NCBI GenBank assembly: GCA_029906195.1
Contig: JARWSJ010000001.1
Location: forward strand, 1,674,001 to 1,738,000
From: Chitinophagaceae bacterium 26-R-25
GTDB taxonomy: Bacteria > Bacteroidota > Bacteroidia > Chitinophagales > Chitinophagaceae
DNA: 64,000 nucleotides
Reading direction: 5' to 3'
Position 1 is the stretch's first letter. The number at the start of each line of letters is the position of its first letter. The position numbers and the translations under genes are program-made. Under the pieces are notes generated by a model. The model did no database searches, was not told where the DNA came from, and saw only the letters and a program-made list of their open reading frames with translations. Positions 14,592 through 23,460 of this stretch are shown piece by piece.

Positions 14592-14674
14592 AAGTCAAAA
14601 AGCAAAAGTCAAAAGTCAAAATTGGCTGCGGCAGACGGCAGCGTTTTTTACTTTTTACTTTTGATTTTTTACTT
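14592..14674. repeat. Inverted repeat, AAAAGTC family (family G)
   Basis: Left arm 14592-14621 (AAAAGCAAAAGTCAAAAGTC) faces right arm 14644-14674 (ACTTTTTACTTTTG and relatives), about 25 of 30 positions pairing. The right arm touches the stop codon of the EVE gene at 14673. Confidence 0.85.
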
Positions 14675-15083
14675 ATTTCTCCCCCGCCAATTCCATCACC
14701 ACAGCCCATTCCTCATCTGTAACCGGCTGAACGGATAAGCGACCAAGGCGAACCAGGGCCATATCTTTTAAACGTTCATCTGCTTTTACCTGGGCAAGAG
14801 TAACGGGATTTTTTAATTTTCTCACGGGCTTCAGATCCACCACTACCCATGCTTCCTCATCAGTAGTCGGGTCCTGGTAAGCCTCTTTGGCAACCTTGGC
14901 AATACCAACAATTTCCACGCCTTCATTGCTGTGATAAAAAAACACCTGATCGTTTTTTTTCATTGCCTTCATGAAATTGCGTGCCGCATAATTGCGAACA
15001 CCATCCCAGAAAGTTTGCTTGTCTTCCACAAACTTGTCCCAGCTGTATTTGAAAGGTTCTGATTTTACTAACCAGTATGCCAT
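14673..15083 (-). CDS. EVE domain protein
   Basis: A 136-residue single-domain protein matching the EVE (PUA-like) family, related to human THYN1. It opens with AYWLVKSEPFKYSWDKF and continues with WDGVRNYAARNFM, MKKNDQVFFYHSN, GIVGIA-like VEIVGIAKVAKEAYQDPT and WVVVDLKPVRKLKNPVTL, the diagnostic order of the family. EVE domains bind modified bases or nucleotides. Nothing nearby indicates a restriction system, so a general role is more likely than defence. The gene is flanked by repeat arms on its 3' side. Confidence 0.93.
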   Translation of the reverse strand: MAYWLVKSEPFKYSWDKFVEDKQTFWDGVRNYAARNFMKAMKKNDQVFFYHSNEGVEIVGIAKVAKEAYQDPTTDEEAWVVVDLKPVRKLKNPVTLAQVKADERLKDMALVRLGRLSVQPVTDEEWAVVMELAGEK

Positions 15084-15149
15084 GTGAAGTTTTGAGTTTT
15101 AAGTTATGAGTAGTGAGTTGTTAGCGCTATAAAAATAAGACGTTTTGGT

Positions 15150-15290
15150 AATTGAAAATTGAAAGTTGAAAGTTGAAAATGAGGTTGAAGTTATTGGCGT
15201 CAATGTTTATAAAAATAACCTGATTGCGCCAACTCAAACTGCCACACAGAGAAGGCATTTTCAATTCTCCACTTTCAATTTTCAATTCCT
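15150..15290. repeat. Inverted repeat, family C, widely spaced
   Basis: Left arm 15150-15181 (AATTGAAAATTGAAAGTTGA) and right arm 15255-15287 (TTTTCAATTCTCCACTTTC) enclose about 75 bases. The right arm lies just before the stop codon of the pcm gene. Confidence 0.85.
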
Positions 15291-15947
15291 CTAATTGTTC
15301 TTCCCTTCAAGCATAGGCACAAACGAAAAGTTGTCGAAAACTTCTTCGTGCAGGCTGCCATCTGCCAGCTTGGTAAGGCGCTTCATTTTTTGAACGGAGC
15401 CTTCTCCCAGCGGAATGACCATTCTGCCGCCGACTTTCATTTGCTCCACTAACTTTTGCGGAACAAATGGCGCAGCTGCAGTAATAATTACTTTGTCAAA
15501 TGGAGCATAAGTTGGCAATCCTTCAAAGCCATCTCCAAAAAAGCATTTAACGTTGGGATATTTTTTTAGCAGGGGGAATTGTTTGTTGAGATCAAAAAGC
15601 ATTTTCTGACGCTCAATAGTAAACACCTGCGCTTTCATTTCTCCCAAAATGCAAGCCTGGTAAGCACTTCCTGTGCCTATCTCCAATACTTTGTCAAATG
15701 GATTGATGTCCAGCAACTGGCTCTGGTAAGCTACGGTGTAAGGCTGGGAAATGGTTTGTTGCTGGGCGATTGGGAAAGCCCTGTCTTCATAAGCTACTTT
15801 ATCAAAGGCTGAATCAAGGAAATAATGCCGGGGAACCGTATTGATCGCCGTTAGTACCCTTTCATCTGTAATTCCCTTTGATTGCAGTAAATCTACTAGT
15901 TTCTTGCGTAGTCCTTTGTGTCGGTATGTGTCTTCAAATGTCCTCAT
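15291..15947 (-). CDS. pcm: Protein-L-isoaspartate O-methyltransferase
   Basis: A 218-residue SAM-dependent methyltransferase that repairs isoaspartyl residues in aged proteins. Motifs: VPRHYFLDSAFDKVAYEDRA (about 41-60), the substrate-binding TISQPYTVAYQ (about 69-79), the SAM loop VLEIGTGSAYQACIL (about 89-104), VFTIERQ, FDKVIITAAAP (about 150-160) and GGRMVIPLG. The length equals the usual bacterial enzyme. It is cytoplasmic. The start ATG at 15947 gives the expected N-terminus with no upstream extension. Confidence 0.95.
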   Translation of the reverse strand: MRTFEDTYRHKGLRKKLVDLLQSKGITDERVLTAINTVPRHYFLDSAFDKVAYEDRAFPIAQQQTISQPYTVAYQSQLLDINPFDKVLEIGTGSAYQACILGEMKAQVFTIERQKMLFDLNKQFPLLKKYPNVKCFFGDGFEGLPTYAPFDKVIITAAAPFVPQKLVEQMKVGGRMVIPLGEGSVQKMKRLTKLADGSLHEEVFDNFSFVPMLEGKNN

Positions 15948-16415
15948 AAGTCGCCTGCAAGATACTTAAACCCTTTAAAAACATGATTTTATTTGCCAAT
16001 ATGGCAGCTTATTTTTTATTCACATAGGGTTGTATATCAATATGATAAAAATGTCCTTCATTATTTTTCACTCGCCTTCTAGGTGTATACACTTAAAAAA
16101 AAATGTCTCTAAAAATTTGCTCAGTAAAAAAACGCAGTATATTTTCGTGTTGTGTTACGGAATCTACGTAACCATTTTTAATCCGGTCCACTACCTATCA
16201 ATACCTCCATTTAATTTAATATTTCCTGAAAGCTTCGCGGCTAGATCTAATCCATCAGTTGTGTATTTATTTGTGCGTTTATCCAATTCGATCTCCTAAG
16301 ACATTTCCGTATTTAATTCCATTCCTCGAATACCCATCACTCGATGCGTAACTGGTTTTCGCATGCCTGAAGTGACCCAAGTAATCTGTTTTTACCTTAT
16401 TTAAATACAACAATT
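15948..16415. other. 468-base intergenic region without a recognised gene
   Basis: AT-rich DNA between the divergent pcm and T9SS-cargo genes. It must hold both promoters but no clear TAnnTTTG box pair stands out. The plus-strand frame 16030-16299 is compositionally unconvincing. None of the local repeat families occurs here, which makes it one of the few long gaps free of them. Confidence 0.6.
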
Positions 16416-17981
16416 ATGATCAAATTGTACCCAAACCGTGCATTTACAGCACTCCTGACTTTAACAGTCGCTTCTTTTTCAGTTCTTTCTTTGTCTGCTC
16501 AGTGCCCCACAGGTTCTATATCTGCTGTAGCCGGAGCAACTTACACTAACGGACAAGTAGTATGCGTTTCCGGAAGTTTCACTAGTGGAACGATTACCCT
16601 TAACAGTGGTTCACAACTAGTGATTGCAACAGGTGGCAGCTTCACTGGAAATATCAACGCAGCTAGCAATGTGCAAATCTATGTTCAGTCAAAAGCAACT
16701 TTTCAACCAGCAAGCGTATCCAATTTCGTTGGAACAATCACTAACTACGGCAATACGATAGTTAACTTTAATCTACCGAGCGGAACTGCAATGATCAACA
16801 ATGATACATTGACTGTAAAAAATGGCGTTAATATCGGCAATGCTACTATTACAAACTCTGCTTGTGGTTATTTGACTTTTGCAGGTGGTTTGAACCTAAG
16901 TGGCAACGCTGCGATTCTATCCAATAACGGTACAGTATCTGTTCCCGGTCAATTTACGCTTGAAGCCGGCAATCAGTTGACCAACAGAGGAAAAATGTAC
17001 GTTACCGGTAAGTTTATTTTGAGAGGAAAAATCACCAACGATGGTCGCCTTGTTTTCTCAAGCGGCAATTCAACCATTGAAGGCTCTGACTCTATCATCA
17101 ATAAAAATGTTATTGCAATTGGAGGTTCTGCTACTATTAACAAAGCAGTCCGCAACGATGGTTTGTTCTGGATTGGTGGATCTGCAAGTTTCCAAAGCTC
17201 AAACAATTTCAACCAGACAAATGCTAATGCTTACTTAAGGGTTGATGGCGCTATGACATATTCAAATGTTATTGGCGGCAGCGGTGTAGCGTATATTGTT
17301 GGTTCAAAAGCGAGCCAAAACGGCGGACAGCTTTTGCTGGCTACTACCACGGTGGCTAAAGACACTAATAACTACGCAGCTGTTGGTGCTAACGCAGCTA
17401 AACCTTGCGGTATCGACGAAAGCCAATTGCCTTTACCTATCATTCTGCAGAACTTTACTGCAAAAGCTAGCGGTAATGCAGCTCAGCTGAACTGGTCAAC
17501 TGTTTCTGAATTGAACGGTAAAGCAATGATCGTTCAACACAGCACTGACGGTGTTAACTTTGAAGATGTTCAAACAGTTGCATCAACAACCAATAGTTCA
17601 CTTGTTCAAAATTATTCTTATATTGATAACAATGTAGCGAATGGTGTTAACTACTACCGTTTGAAACTTGTTTCTTCTGACGCTCCGATTTCTTATAGCG
17701 CTGTAGTTGCAGTGAAATTCAATGCAACAGCAGAACAACAAGCAATCAGCGTGTTTCCAAATCCGTTCTCTGATCATTTCACAGTGAAGTTTGCAGATGT
17801 AAAAGGCAGCAACGTTATTGCTAAATTGTACAATGCACAAGGTGCTGTTATTTTGGTTCAATCATTCAACAGTGCAGCTTCTGTAACAATCAATACGCCT
17901 GCTACTTTAGCGAAAGGTGTATATGTATTGGAAATTAGCGCAAATGGCGAAAAATATTATCATAGATTAATGAAGCTTTAA
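16416..17981 (+). CDS. Secreted repetitive beta protein with T9SS type A sorting domain
   Basis: A 521-residue exported protein. Residues 1-28 form a signal peptide ending LSLSAQ. Residues about 30-340 are Gly/Ser/Asn/Thr-rich with repeated short strands (for example LTVKNGVNIGNATITNS, GGLNLSGNAAILSNNGTVSV), suggesting a beta-helix or adhesin-like stalk. Residues about 345-430 form an Ig-like domain (LQNFTAKASGNAAQLNWST, NGVNYYRLKLVS). The last 80 residues (VFPNPFSDHF, LYNAQGAVILVQSF, GVYVLEISANGEKYYHRLMKL) are the type IX secretion C-terminal signal. It is therefore exported through the outer membrane and anchored or released. The ligand is unknown. A strong terminator follows. Confidence 0.93.
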   Translation: MIKLYPNRAFTALLTLTVASFSVLSLSAQCPTGSISAVAGATYTNGQVVCVSGSFTSGTITLNSGSQLVIATGGSFTGNINAASNVQIYVQSKATFQPASVSNFVGTITNYGNTIVNFNLPSGTAMINNDTLTVKNGVNIGNATITNSACGYLTFAGGLNLSGNAAILSNNGTVSVPGQFTLEAGNQLTNRGKMYVTGKFILRGKITNDGRLVFSSGNSTIEGSDSIINKNVIAIGGSATINKAVRNDGLFWIGGSASFQSSNNFNQTNANAYLRVDGAMTYSNVIGGSGVAYIVGSKASQNGGQLLLATTTVAKDTNNYAAVGANAAKPCGIDESQLPLPIILQNFTAKASGNAAQLNWSTVSELNGKAMIVQHSTDGVNFEDVQTVASTTNSSLVQNYSYIDNNVANGVNYYRLKLVSSDAPISYSAVVAVKFNATAEQQAISVFPNPFSDHFTVKFADVKGSNVIAKLYNAQGAVILVQSFNSAASVTINTPATLAKGVYVLEISANGEKYYHRLMKL

Positions 17982-18005
17982 TTAAGCATTCCGACACATT
18001 TCCTT

Positions 18006-18033
18006 AGCCCTGGCATACGCCGGGGCTTTTTTA
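18006..18033 (+). terminator. Rho-independent terminator of the T9SS cargo gene
   Basis: AGCCCTGGC (18006-18014), loop ATAC, GCCGGGGCT (18019-18027), one wobble pair, then a run of T. Confidence 0.95.
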
Positions 18034-18048
18034 TTTCGCTTCGTTCGT

Positions 18049-18250
18049 TTTTTAACCACAGAGGAAAAGAGGTTTTCTTCACGGAGGAAAGGAGAAATGC
18101 CTCAGAAAATAAACAGTGAGTAAAAGAGAGCTACGAAATAAATGATTTACAACGCCGATGCTTTCTTTGCCATTTCGCAACCGCTATTACTCACGAAGTA
18201 TAACCTCCGCTTCCTCTGTGAAAAAAACTCCGTTATCTCTGTGGTAAAAA
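18049..18250. repeat. Inverted repeat, CACAGAGG family (family I), in a 314-base gap
   Basis: Left arm about 18049-18094 (ACCACAGAGGAAAAGAGG and onwards) and right arm about 18205-18249 (CTTCCTCTGTG and ATCTCTGTGGT) pair at roughly three quarters of 45 positions, enclosing about 110 bases. It lies between convergent genes, with a canonical terminator of each gene at its two sides. Confidence 0.82.
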
Positions 18251-18271
18251 AAAAGACGCCTAGCGGCGTCT
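18246..18271 (-). terminator. Rho-independent terminator of der
   Basis: AGACGCC, loop TAGC, GGCGTCT (18254-18271), followed on the minus strand by nine T. Confidence 0.95.
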
Positions 18272-18295
18272 CTCAATAACTATAGTAAAAGTCTC

Positions 18296-19612
18296 TTATT
18301 TCTTCCTGAAGAAAATCCTTATCGGAACTCCCTTAAAGTCGAAATCTTCTCTCAACTTGTTTTCAAGATAATTCTTATACGGCGTTTTGATATCATCCGG
18401 GTAATTCGTGAAGAAAGCGAATGACGGAACGGCCGTCGGCAATTGCGTTACATACTTGATCGAAACCGCATGACCGCGTACAACCGGCGCGTGATAAGCC
18501 TTCATAGCATTCTGCATCGCTTCATTCAACTGGGAAGTTGGGATTTTGCGGTGCTTGTTGTCAAACACTTCCAAACCGGTTTCGATGGCTTTGAAAATTC
18601 TCGTTTTATCTTTTACTGAAATGAAAATAATAGGGACATCGGTAAACGGCGCAATTTTTTGCTTCAGTTGTTTTTCGTAATCACGGGCCGTATTGGTTTC
18701 TTTTTCCATCAGGTCCCATTTGTTTACCAATACAACAATACCCTTTCCTTTTTTTGCAGCAAGGCCGAAGATATTCAGATCCTGTGCAGTGATGCCTTGT
18801 TTTGCGTCAATTAGCAGTAAACAAACATCTGCTTCGTCCATTGCTTTGATGGCGCGGATAACGGAGTAAAACTCCAGGTCTTCGTTCACTTTATTTTTAC
18901 GACGGATACCGGCAGTATCAATCAAAACAAACTCTTTTTCGAAAAGGTTATAGTGCGTGTGAATCGTGTCACGGGTAGTACCTGCGATGTCGCTCACAAT
19001 GGTTCTTTCCTCTCCCACCAATGCATTCAGCAAAGAAGATTTACCAACGTTCGGCTGACCAATGATCGCAAATTTTGGAAGCGGTTTTTCATCTTCCATT
19101 GCCTGCAATTGATCATCTGTGATAAGTGCACTAACTGCATCGAGCAATTCACCTGAGCCACTACCGCTCATTGCGGAAATGAAGAATGTATTTTCAATGC
19201 CCAGGCCGTAAAACTCAGAAGCCTCCAAATATCTTTCGTGGTTGTCCACTTTATTTACAGCAAGGAAAACCGGTTTGGGCGAGCGGCGCAAAAGATTCGC
19301 CATCGCATCATCCAGATCAGTGATACCGGTAACGGTATCTGTCATAAAGATGACAGCGTTTGCTTCTTCCAATGCGATCAACACCTGCTTTTTTATTTCT
19401 CTTTCAAAAACGTCTTCACTCTGAGGCACGAATCCTCCTGTATCAATTACGTTGAATGATTTTCCGGCCCATTCAGCCACTCCATACTGACGGTCGCGAG
19501 TTACTCCGCTAACGTCGTCGACAATAGCTTTACGCTGCTCCAACAAACGGTTGAAGAACGTACTTTTCCCCACATTGGGTCTTCCTACTATTGCTACTGT
19601 AAATCCTGCCAT
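18296..19612 (-). CDS. der: Ribosome biogenesis GTPase Der (EngA)
   Basis: A 438-residue GTPase with two tandem G domains, needed for assembly of the 50S ribosomal subunit. First G domain: GRPNVGKSTFFN (residues 8-19), DTGGF, NKVD. Second G domain: GQPNVGKSSLLN (about 183-194), DTAGI, NKWD. A C-terminal KH-like domain starts at about residue 350 and ends FKGVPIRIFFRKK. Length and motif order match the family. It is cytoplasmic. The era gene lies 188 bases upstream on the same strand, with intergenic repeats between them. Confidence 0.98.
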   Translation of the reverse strand: MAGFTVAIVGRPNVGKSTFFNRLLEQRKAIVDDVSGVTRDRQYGVAEWAGKSFNVIDTGGFVPQSEDVFEREIKKQVLIALEEANAVIFMTDTVTGITDLDDAMANLLRRSPKPVFLAVNKVDNHERYLEASEFYGLGIENTFFISAMSGSGSGELLDAVSALITDDQLQAMEDEKPLPKFAIIGQPNVGKSSLLNALVGEERTIVSDIAGTTRDTIHTHYNLFEKEFVLIDTAGIRRKNKVNEDLEFYSVIRAIKAMDEADVCLLLIDAKQGITAQDLNIFGLAAKKGKGIVVLVNKWDLMEKETNTARDYEKQLKQKIAPFTDVPIIFISVKDKTRIFKAIETGLEVFDNKHRKIPTSQLNEAMQNAMKAYHAPVVRGHAVSIKYVTQLPTAVPSFAFFTNYPDDIKTPYKNYLENKLREDFDFKGVPIRIFFRKK

Positions 19613-19800
19613 GATTCTTTATTTTATTTTGGAACGCAGATTTTCAAGATTGACATGATTGTTTATGATTCTCAGTTAACTGACGTCAACCGACCTGAAT
19701 TAAATTTAAACCCAATCTATATTTTGCGATTCCTGAAATCCATTTTCAATTAAGAATGACACACATGAACAATTCTTAATTTTTAATTATTAATTCTTAA

Positions 19801-20670
19801 TTATTTATATCCGTACTCCTTCAAAAACGTTTCATTATCTCTCCACTTCGGACGCACTTTTACAAACAGTTCGAGGAACACTTTGTTGCCGACAAATTTT
19901 TCAATTTCGAGTCTTGCCTGTGTACCAAGCTTTTTGATCATGCTGCCTTTCTCGCCCAGCAAGATGCCTTTTTGGGTATCGCGCTGCACAATAATATCTG
20001 CCGTAACTTTTATTAAGGTCTGTTTTTCTTTAAACTCCTGTACTAAAACTGTGGTGTGGTAAGGAATTTCATCCTGGTAAAGTTGATAGATCTGCTCGCG
20101 GATCAGTTCGCCTACAAAAAAACGAGTTGACAAATCACTCAATTCGTCGCCCTCAAAGAAAGGCTCGCCTTCCGGCAAAAATGAAAGAATTTCTTTGAGC
20201 AATTCATCTACGCCAATCTTTTTCAATGCAGAAACTGCGATAACTTTTTTGGCGTAACTTTTTTCTTTGAAAAAATTTACCGCATCTTCCAACTTTGTAC
20301 CTTTTGCGCCTTCTATTTTATTGATCACAACAAGCGCAGGCACTTTTAGTTTTAAACTGGAAAAAATAGCGTCACATTCAGCGTGATCTTCGTACAAATC
20401 GACGAGCAGCAGGGCCAAATCCGCATCTTCCAAAGCGCCTTTTACAGACTGCATCATTTTCTCATGCAGCTTGTACTTAGGCTCGATGATGCCGGGAGTG
20501 TCGGAGAAAATAATCTGGTAATCTTTTTCGGTCAGAATGCCTTTGATGCGATGGCGGGTTGTTTGCACCTTCGGTGAAACAATAGCCAGCTTTTCATCCA
20601 TAAAAGCATTGAGCAGCGTGCTCTTTCCCGCATTGGGCTTTCCAAATATGTTTACAAAACCGGTTTTCAT
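19801..20670 (-). CDS. era: GTPase Era
   Basis: A 289-residue GTPase that binds 16S rRNA and helps mature the 30S subunit. The G domain shows GKPNAGKSTLLN (residues 10-21), an effector region QTTRHRIKGIL, DTPGI (about 58-62) and the G4 motif NKIE in place of the more usual NKxD. The C-terminal KH domain includes GEKGSMIKKLGTQARLEIEKFVGNKVFLELFVKVRPKWR. Length is near the usual 300. The stop codon is preceded on the plus strand by AATTATTAATTCTTAATT words. Confidence 0.97.
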   Translation of the reverse strand: MKTGFVNIFGKPNAGKSTLLNAFMDEKLAIVSPKVQTTRHRIKGILTEKDYQIIFSDTPGIIEPKYKLHEKMMQSVKGALEDADLALLLVDLYEDHAECDAIFSSLKLKVPALVVINKIEGAKGTKLEDAVNFFKEKSYAKKVIAVSALKKIGVDELLKEILSFLPEGEPFFEGDELSDLSTRFFVGELIREQIYQLYQDEIPYHTTVLVQEFKEKQTLIKVTADIIVQRDTQKGILLGEKGSMIKKLGTQARLEIEKFVGNKVFLELFVKVRPKWRDNETFLKEYGYK

Positions 20671-20763
20671 GACTTTTTTATTTCACACAAAGGCGCGAAG
20701 TGCCGCAAAGATCGCAAAGAAATTCTGTTAATAGCCTAAGTGCAGTCCTATTCAATTGAAAAA

Positions 20764-21258
20764 TTACCCCATATCATAATTCATGAGTAAAAGATATTGA
20801 CTACTCCTTGGATTATCATGAATTTTCCCATTGAGTTCGCGCTGTTCGCTGTTCCAATCGGCTTCCTCAATTACTTGACATGTATCATCTACACAATAAA
20901 CCATATAGCTTTTTCCTGCCAAATCTTTATAGACTGCCGCTAATGCTTGAGCACTACTAATTTCTTGACTAATATCTAGCACCATTTCTGACGGGATCGA
21001 ATAGCCAATTATTGGAGTTTGCCAAGTACCGCTTAGGTCCTTCTGAATAAATCTTACAAATAATGCAGGCCCCTTTCCAATATTCATTAACACCCAATTC
21101 TTAGTCTTTACTTTAATAAAATCAAGAACTGGCTTTTGCAAATTTTTATCAAATGAATCTCTTTGTTTTTGAGCACGGTAAACAAGAATTGCAATTGATA
21201 CAGTTGCAATTGTTCCAATAATTTCGAGCACATCTTTTGCTGTTTCTAAACAGTTCAT
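20764..21258 (-). CDS. Hypothetical protein with one N-terminal membrane helix
   Basis: A 164-residue protein that I do not recognise. I place the start at the ATG at 21258, because an upstream TTG (21294) lies within the tRNA terminator. Residues about 9-30 (LEIIGTIATVSIAILVYRA) are a membrane helix, followed by a basic stretch (QKQRDSFDKNLQKP) and a soluble domain with GKGPALFVRFIQKD. That topology puts the domain in the cytoplasm under the positive-inside rule. The gene is more AT-rich than its neighbours and lies directly behind a tRNA gene, which might point to acquisition. No homology-based function can be given. Confidence 0.6.
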   Translation of the reverse strand: MNCLETAKDVLEIIGTIATVSIAILVYRAQKQRDSFDKNLQKPVLDFIKVKTKNWVLMNIGKGPALFVRFIQKDLSGTWQTPIIGYSIPSEMVLDISQEISSAQALAAVYKDLAGKSYMVYCVDDTCQVIEEADWNSEQRELNGKIHDNPRSSQYLLLMNYDMG

Positions 21259-21281
21259 AAAGAAGCTAAATTTACCAAATG

Positions 21282-21302
21282 AAAAAAGGCTCAAACGAGC
21301 CT
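21282..21302 (-). terminator. Rho-independent terminator of tRNA-fMet
   Basis: AGGCTC, loop GTTT, GAGCCT then TTTTT on the minus strand, starting 10 bases beyond the tRNA 3' end. Confidence 0.88.
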
Positions 21303-21311
21303 CTTTTTGTG

Positions 21312-21383
<72 letters not shown>

Positions 21384-21529
21384 ATATAATGTGTCTATTT
21401 AGTTCAATTTTCGTCCCAATCGCGGTTATCGCTGTACCGTTTGTTTCGATTGGAGTGCAAAGATAAGGATAAGAAATTGACTACCAAATATTTTTTAGTT
21501 TTTTTCAAAGTTTTTTTGGGACTCCGAAT

Positions 21530-21592
21530 GCTAAATGCCTAACGCTTAACGCTGGGACCTCTGCGTTAAGCGTTAGGCATTTAGCGTTGAGC
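21530..21592. repeat. Perfect 23-base inverted repeat, family A
   Basis: Arms 21530-21552 and 21563-21585 are exact reverse complements (starting GCTAAATGCCTAACGC) around a 10-base loop. It precedes the stop codon of the GIN-domain gene at 21598. Confidence 0.97.
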
Positions 21593-21597
21593 TTCCT

Positions 21598-22311
21598 CTA
21601 ATCTTTCTTCACAATGCTGCTCGCGCCGCTGGACTGAATATTTTTTATCATGCCGGCTCCTTTGTAATAAATATCACTGGCACCGCTCAGTTTTGCATCA
21701 AGCTCTTTATTCACAGTGATTTTGATTTTGGAGGCTCCCGAGGCGTTTAACGAACATCTTTCTGTCAGCAGATCGTAGCCTTTGAAGTCACTTGCTCCAC
21801 TGGCCTGAATTTCCAACACTTCGGCGCTCCCTTTTATATTGGTGTCGCTGGCACCACTTAAGCCAACCACCAGTCTTTTCACTTCCACTTCTCCTTTAAA
21901 ATCGCTGGCGCCGTTCATTGACAACTCGAGCAAGTCGCCGGTCAATTTGCCATTTATATACACATCGCTGGCTCCTTCCGATTTAATACGGGTAAGTGTT
22001 TTAACGGCAATATACACGCGCAATTTCTTATCTCCCCGGCTCCATTTACTGCCCTGGTCGTAGGATATCTTCAATGTATGACCAGAAACCACCGTGCGAA
22101 TGTGGTCGCGGTCCTCTGCATCTTTGGCACTTACGGCCAATCCCTCTTTATCGGACTGACTTATATATAAATCAATAGCGCTGGACACCTCAATTTCTGT
22201 AAAAGTGCTGACGGTACGCGGTGATGCGTTCGGGTCGTTTATTACCTTATCCTGGCCCTTCGTTGCCAGCGCACCTATGGTAATCAGGATTAAAAAAATA
22301 GCTTTTCTCAT
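21598..22311 (-). CDS. Exported GIN-domain (DUF2807) protein, copy 1
   Basis: A 237-residue exported protein. Signal peptide about residues 1-20 (MRKAIFLILITIGALATKGQ), then a right-handed beta-helix type domain of the DUF2807 'putative auto-transporter adhesin, head GIN' family. It starts TVSTFTEIEVSSAIDLYISQ and repeats the motif SGASD or NGASDFKG at least six times, each marking one coil. I chose the ATG at 22311 because it gives a clean signal peptide. It is a paralogue of the next gene. In Bacteroidota the family is common at the cell surface, with unknown ligand. Confidence 0.9.
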   Translation of the reverse strand: MRKAIFLILITIGALATKGQDKVINDPNASPRTVSTFTEIEVSSAIDLYISQSDKEGLAVSAKDAEDRDHIRTVVSGHTLKISYDQGSKWSRGDKKLRVYIAVKTLTRIKSEGASDVYINGKLTGDLLELSMNGASDFKGEVEVKRLVVGLSGASDTNIKGSAEVLEIQASGASDFKGYDLLTERCSLNASGASKIKITVNKELDAKLSGASDIYYKGAGMIKNIQSSGASSIVKKD

Positions 22312-22364
22312 TTTATGTAAAGTTTTGAGTTCTGAGTTATAGGGCACACTCCGGATGTTCGAGA

Positions 22365-22428
22365 GGGCGAATGCGATTCGCCCCTACGACCCCATTTTCA
22401 ATTTTCAACTTTCAATTTTCAATTAATT
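22365..22428. repeat. Palindrome GGGCGAAT-GCG-ATTCGCCC plus a family C arm
   Basis: A perfect 8-base palindrome with a 3-base loop (22365-22383) is followed by CTAC and then, after a few bases, a family C arm (22392-22425) that ends at the stop codon of the second GIN gene. The same composite occurs at 28071-28118 and 51632-51692. No opposite family C arm is seen here. Confidence 0.9.
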
Positions 22429-23136
22429 CGCCTTGTTGATGCTTCCGCCGCTGCCGGTTGAAATCTTCACAATATTGCCGGTTCCTTTGTAACGAATGCT
22501 GCCACCGCTTGAGGCTTCGGCTACGAGGCCGGTGCTTACATTTGTTTCAATCACGCCACCGCTGTTTACGTCGGCTGTGCAATTTTTGGCTACAAAATCA
22601 TATCCTTTGAATACTGCGCCACTGCTTGTTTTAATCACCAATTCATCACCACTGCCGGAAAGAGAGGCCTGTGACCCGCTGTTTTGCTGTACCACCATTT
22701 TAGTACTTTTCAGGGCACCTTTGAAACTGCTGCCGGAACTAAGGCTCAATGCCATTTGCCCGGTATTGAAATTCCCGTCGACAGTGATTTGTGAACCTGC
22801 AGAACCTTCCAAAGCGGTGAGTTCAGGAACGGCCACATATACTTTCAGTTGTTTGCCTTTTGAACCCTTTGGGTATAGCGTATAATCGTAAGAAATCTTT
22901 AAAACACCATCATGCACTTCTGTAGTCAGATTGTTGCGGTCTTCTATAGTGGCCGCGCTGGCTACCACCTGTTGGGTTCCCTGGGAAAGCATGAGTTGGA
23001 TACCTCCCGATACTTCAATGGCATTGAATTTTGCTACAGTTCTCACTTCTGCATTGTTGTCTTTCACAACTTTATTCTGTGCGATGGCAACCATGGCAAA
23101 TGCAAGACCCAGCAAGGATAAGAGCAGTTTTTGCAT
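22423..23136 (-). CDS. Exported GIN-domain (DUF2807) protein, copy 2
   Basis: A 237-residue exported protein with signal peptide MQKLLLSLLGLAFAMVAIAQ. It aligns along its whole length with the neighbouring gene: NKVVKDNNAEVRTVAKFNAIEVSGGIQLMLSQG against the other copy's KVINDPNASPRTVSTFTEIEVSSAIDLYISQS. Its coil motifs are SSGSSFKG, NSGSQ and SSGAVFKGYD rather than SGASDFKG, so the copies have diverged in surface residues. A tandem duplication is the simplest origin. The last codon and stop run into a family C repeat. Confidence 0.9.
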   Translation of the reverse strand: MQKLLLSLLGLAFAMVAIAQNKVVKDNNAEVRTVAKFNAIEVSGGIQLMLSQGTQQVVASAATIEDRNNLTTEVHDGVLKISYDYTLYPKGSKGKQLKVYVAVPELTALEGSAGSQITVDGNFNTGQMALSLSSGSSFKGALKSTKMVVQQNSGSQASLSGSGDELVIKTSSGAVFKGYDFVAKNCTADVNSGGVIETNVSTGLVAEASSGGSIRYKGTGNIVKISTGSGGSINKAN

Positions 23137-23286
23137 AACAGTAATTTTAAGGTGTGACGGCCCTGCGGAAAAAAAGTTACAGGTTTTTCCATTTTTTATC
23201 CATTAATTTTGCGGTATCATTTACAGTCAATTATAACGACGTGATCCGGGCCCGGCACATTTTTATAATTGTCTTGTAAAATTCAG

Positions 23287-23370
23287 TTCCCGGGGTGCCT
23301 ATTTTTTGCAAAGCAAAATGGCTGAGATAATACCCGTAGAACCTGATCAGGGTAATGCCTGCGCAGGGAA
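23287..23370 (+). ncRNA. TPP (THI-box) riboswitch
   Basis: The conserved thiamin pyrophosphate aptamer is fully visible. P1 is formed by TTCCC (23287-23291) with GGGAA (23366-23370); GGGGTGCC follows at about 23292. GGCTGAGATAATACCCG (about 23320-23336) provides the pyrimidine-sensing CTGAGA. TAGAACCTGATCAGGGTAAT and GCCTGCGC complete P4 and P5. It lies 91 bases upstream of a TonB-dependent receptor on the same strand, so thiamin sufficiency should reduce receptor synthesis. No obvious terminator follows, so control may be at translation. Confidence 0.97.
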
Positions 23371-23460
23371 GGTGGCCAAAACTTCGTTGTTTCTATCCGC
23401 ATTCGCTTACGCAGCATTTCCATCAAAAACAATTTTTGTTAACCTTAAATGCATTTTCGC

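Noticed and set aside
14673-15083. EVE protein as part of a modification-dependent restriction system
   Set aside because: It is a stand-alone EVE domain without McrB, endonuclease or methylase neighbours; Pcm and a sirtuin flank it.
16030-16299. Plus-strand frame of 89 codons upstream of the T9SS cargo gene
   Set aside because: Low-complexity AT-rich composition, Phe/Ser-rich translation with no domain, and it would lie in the promoter region.
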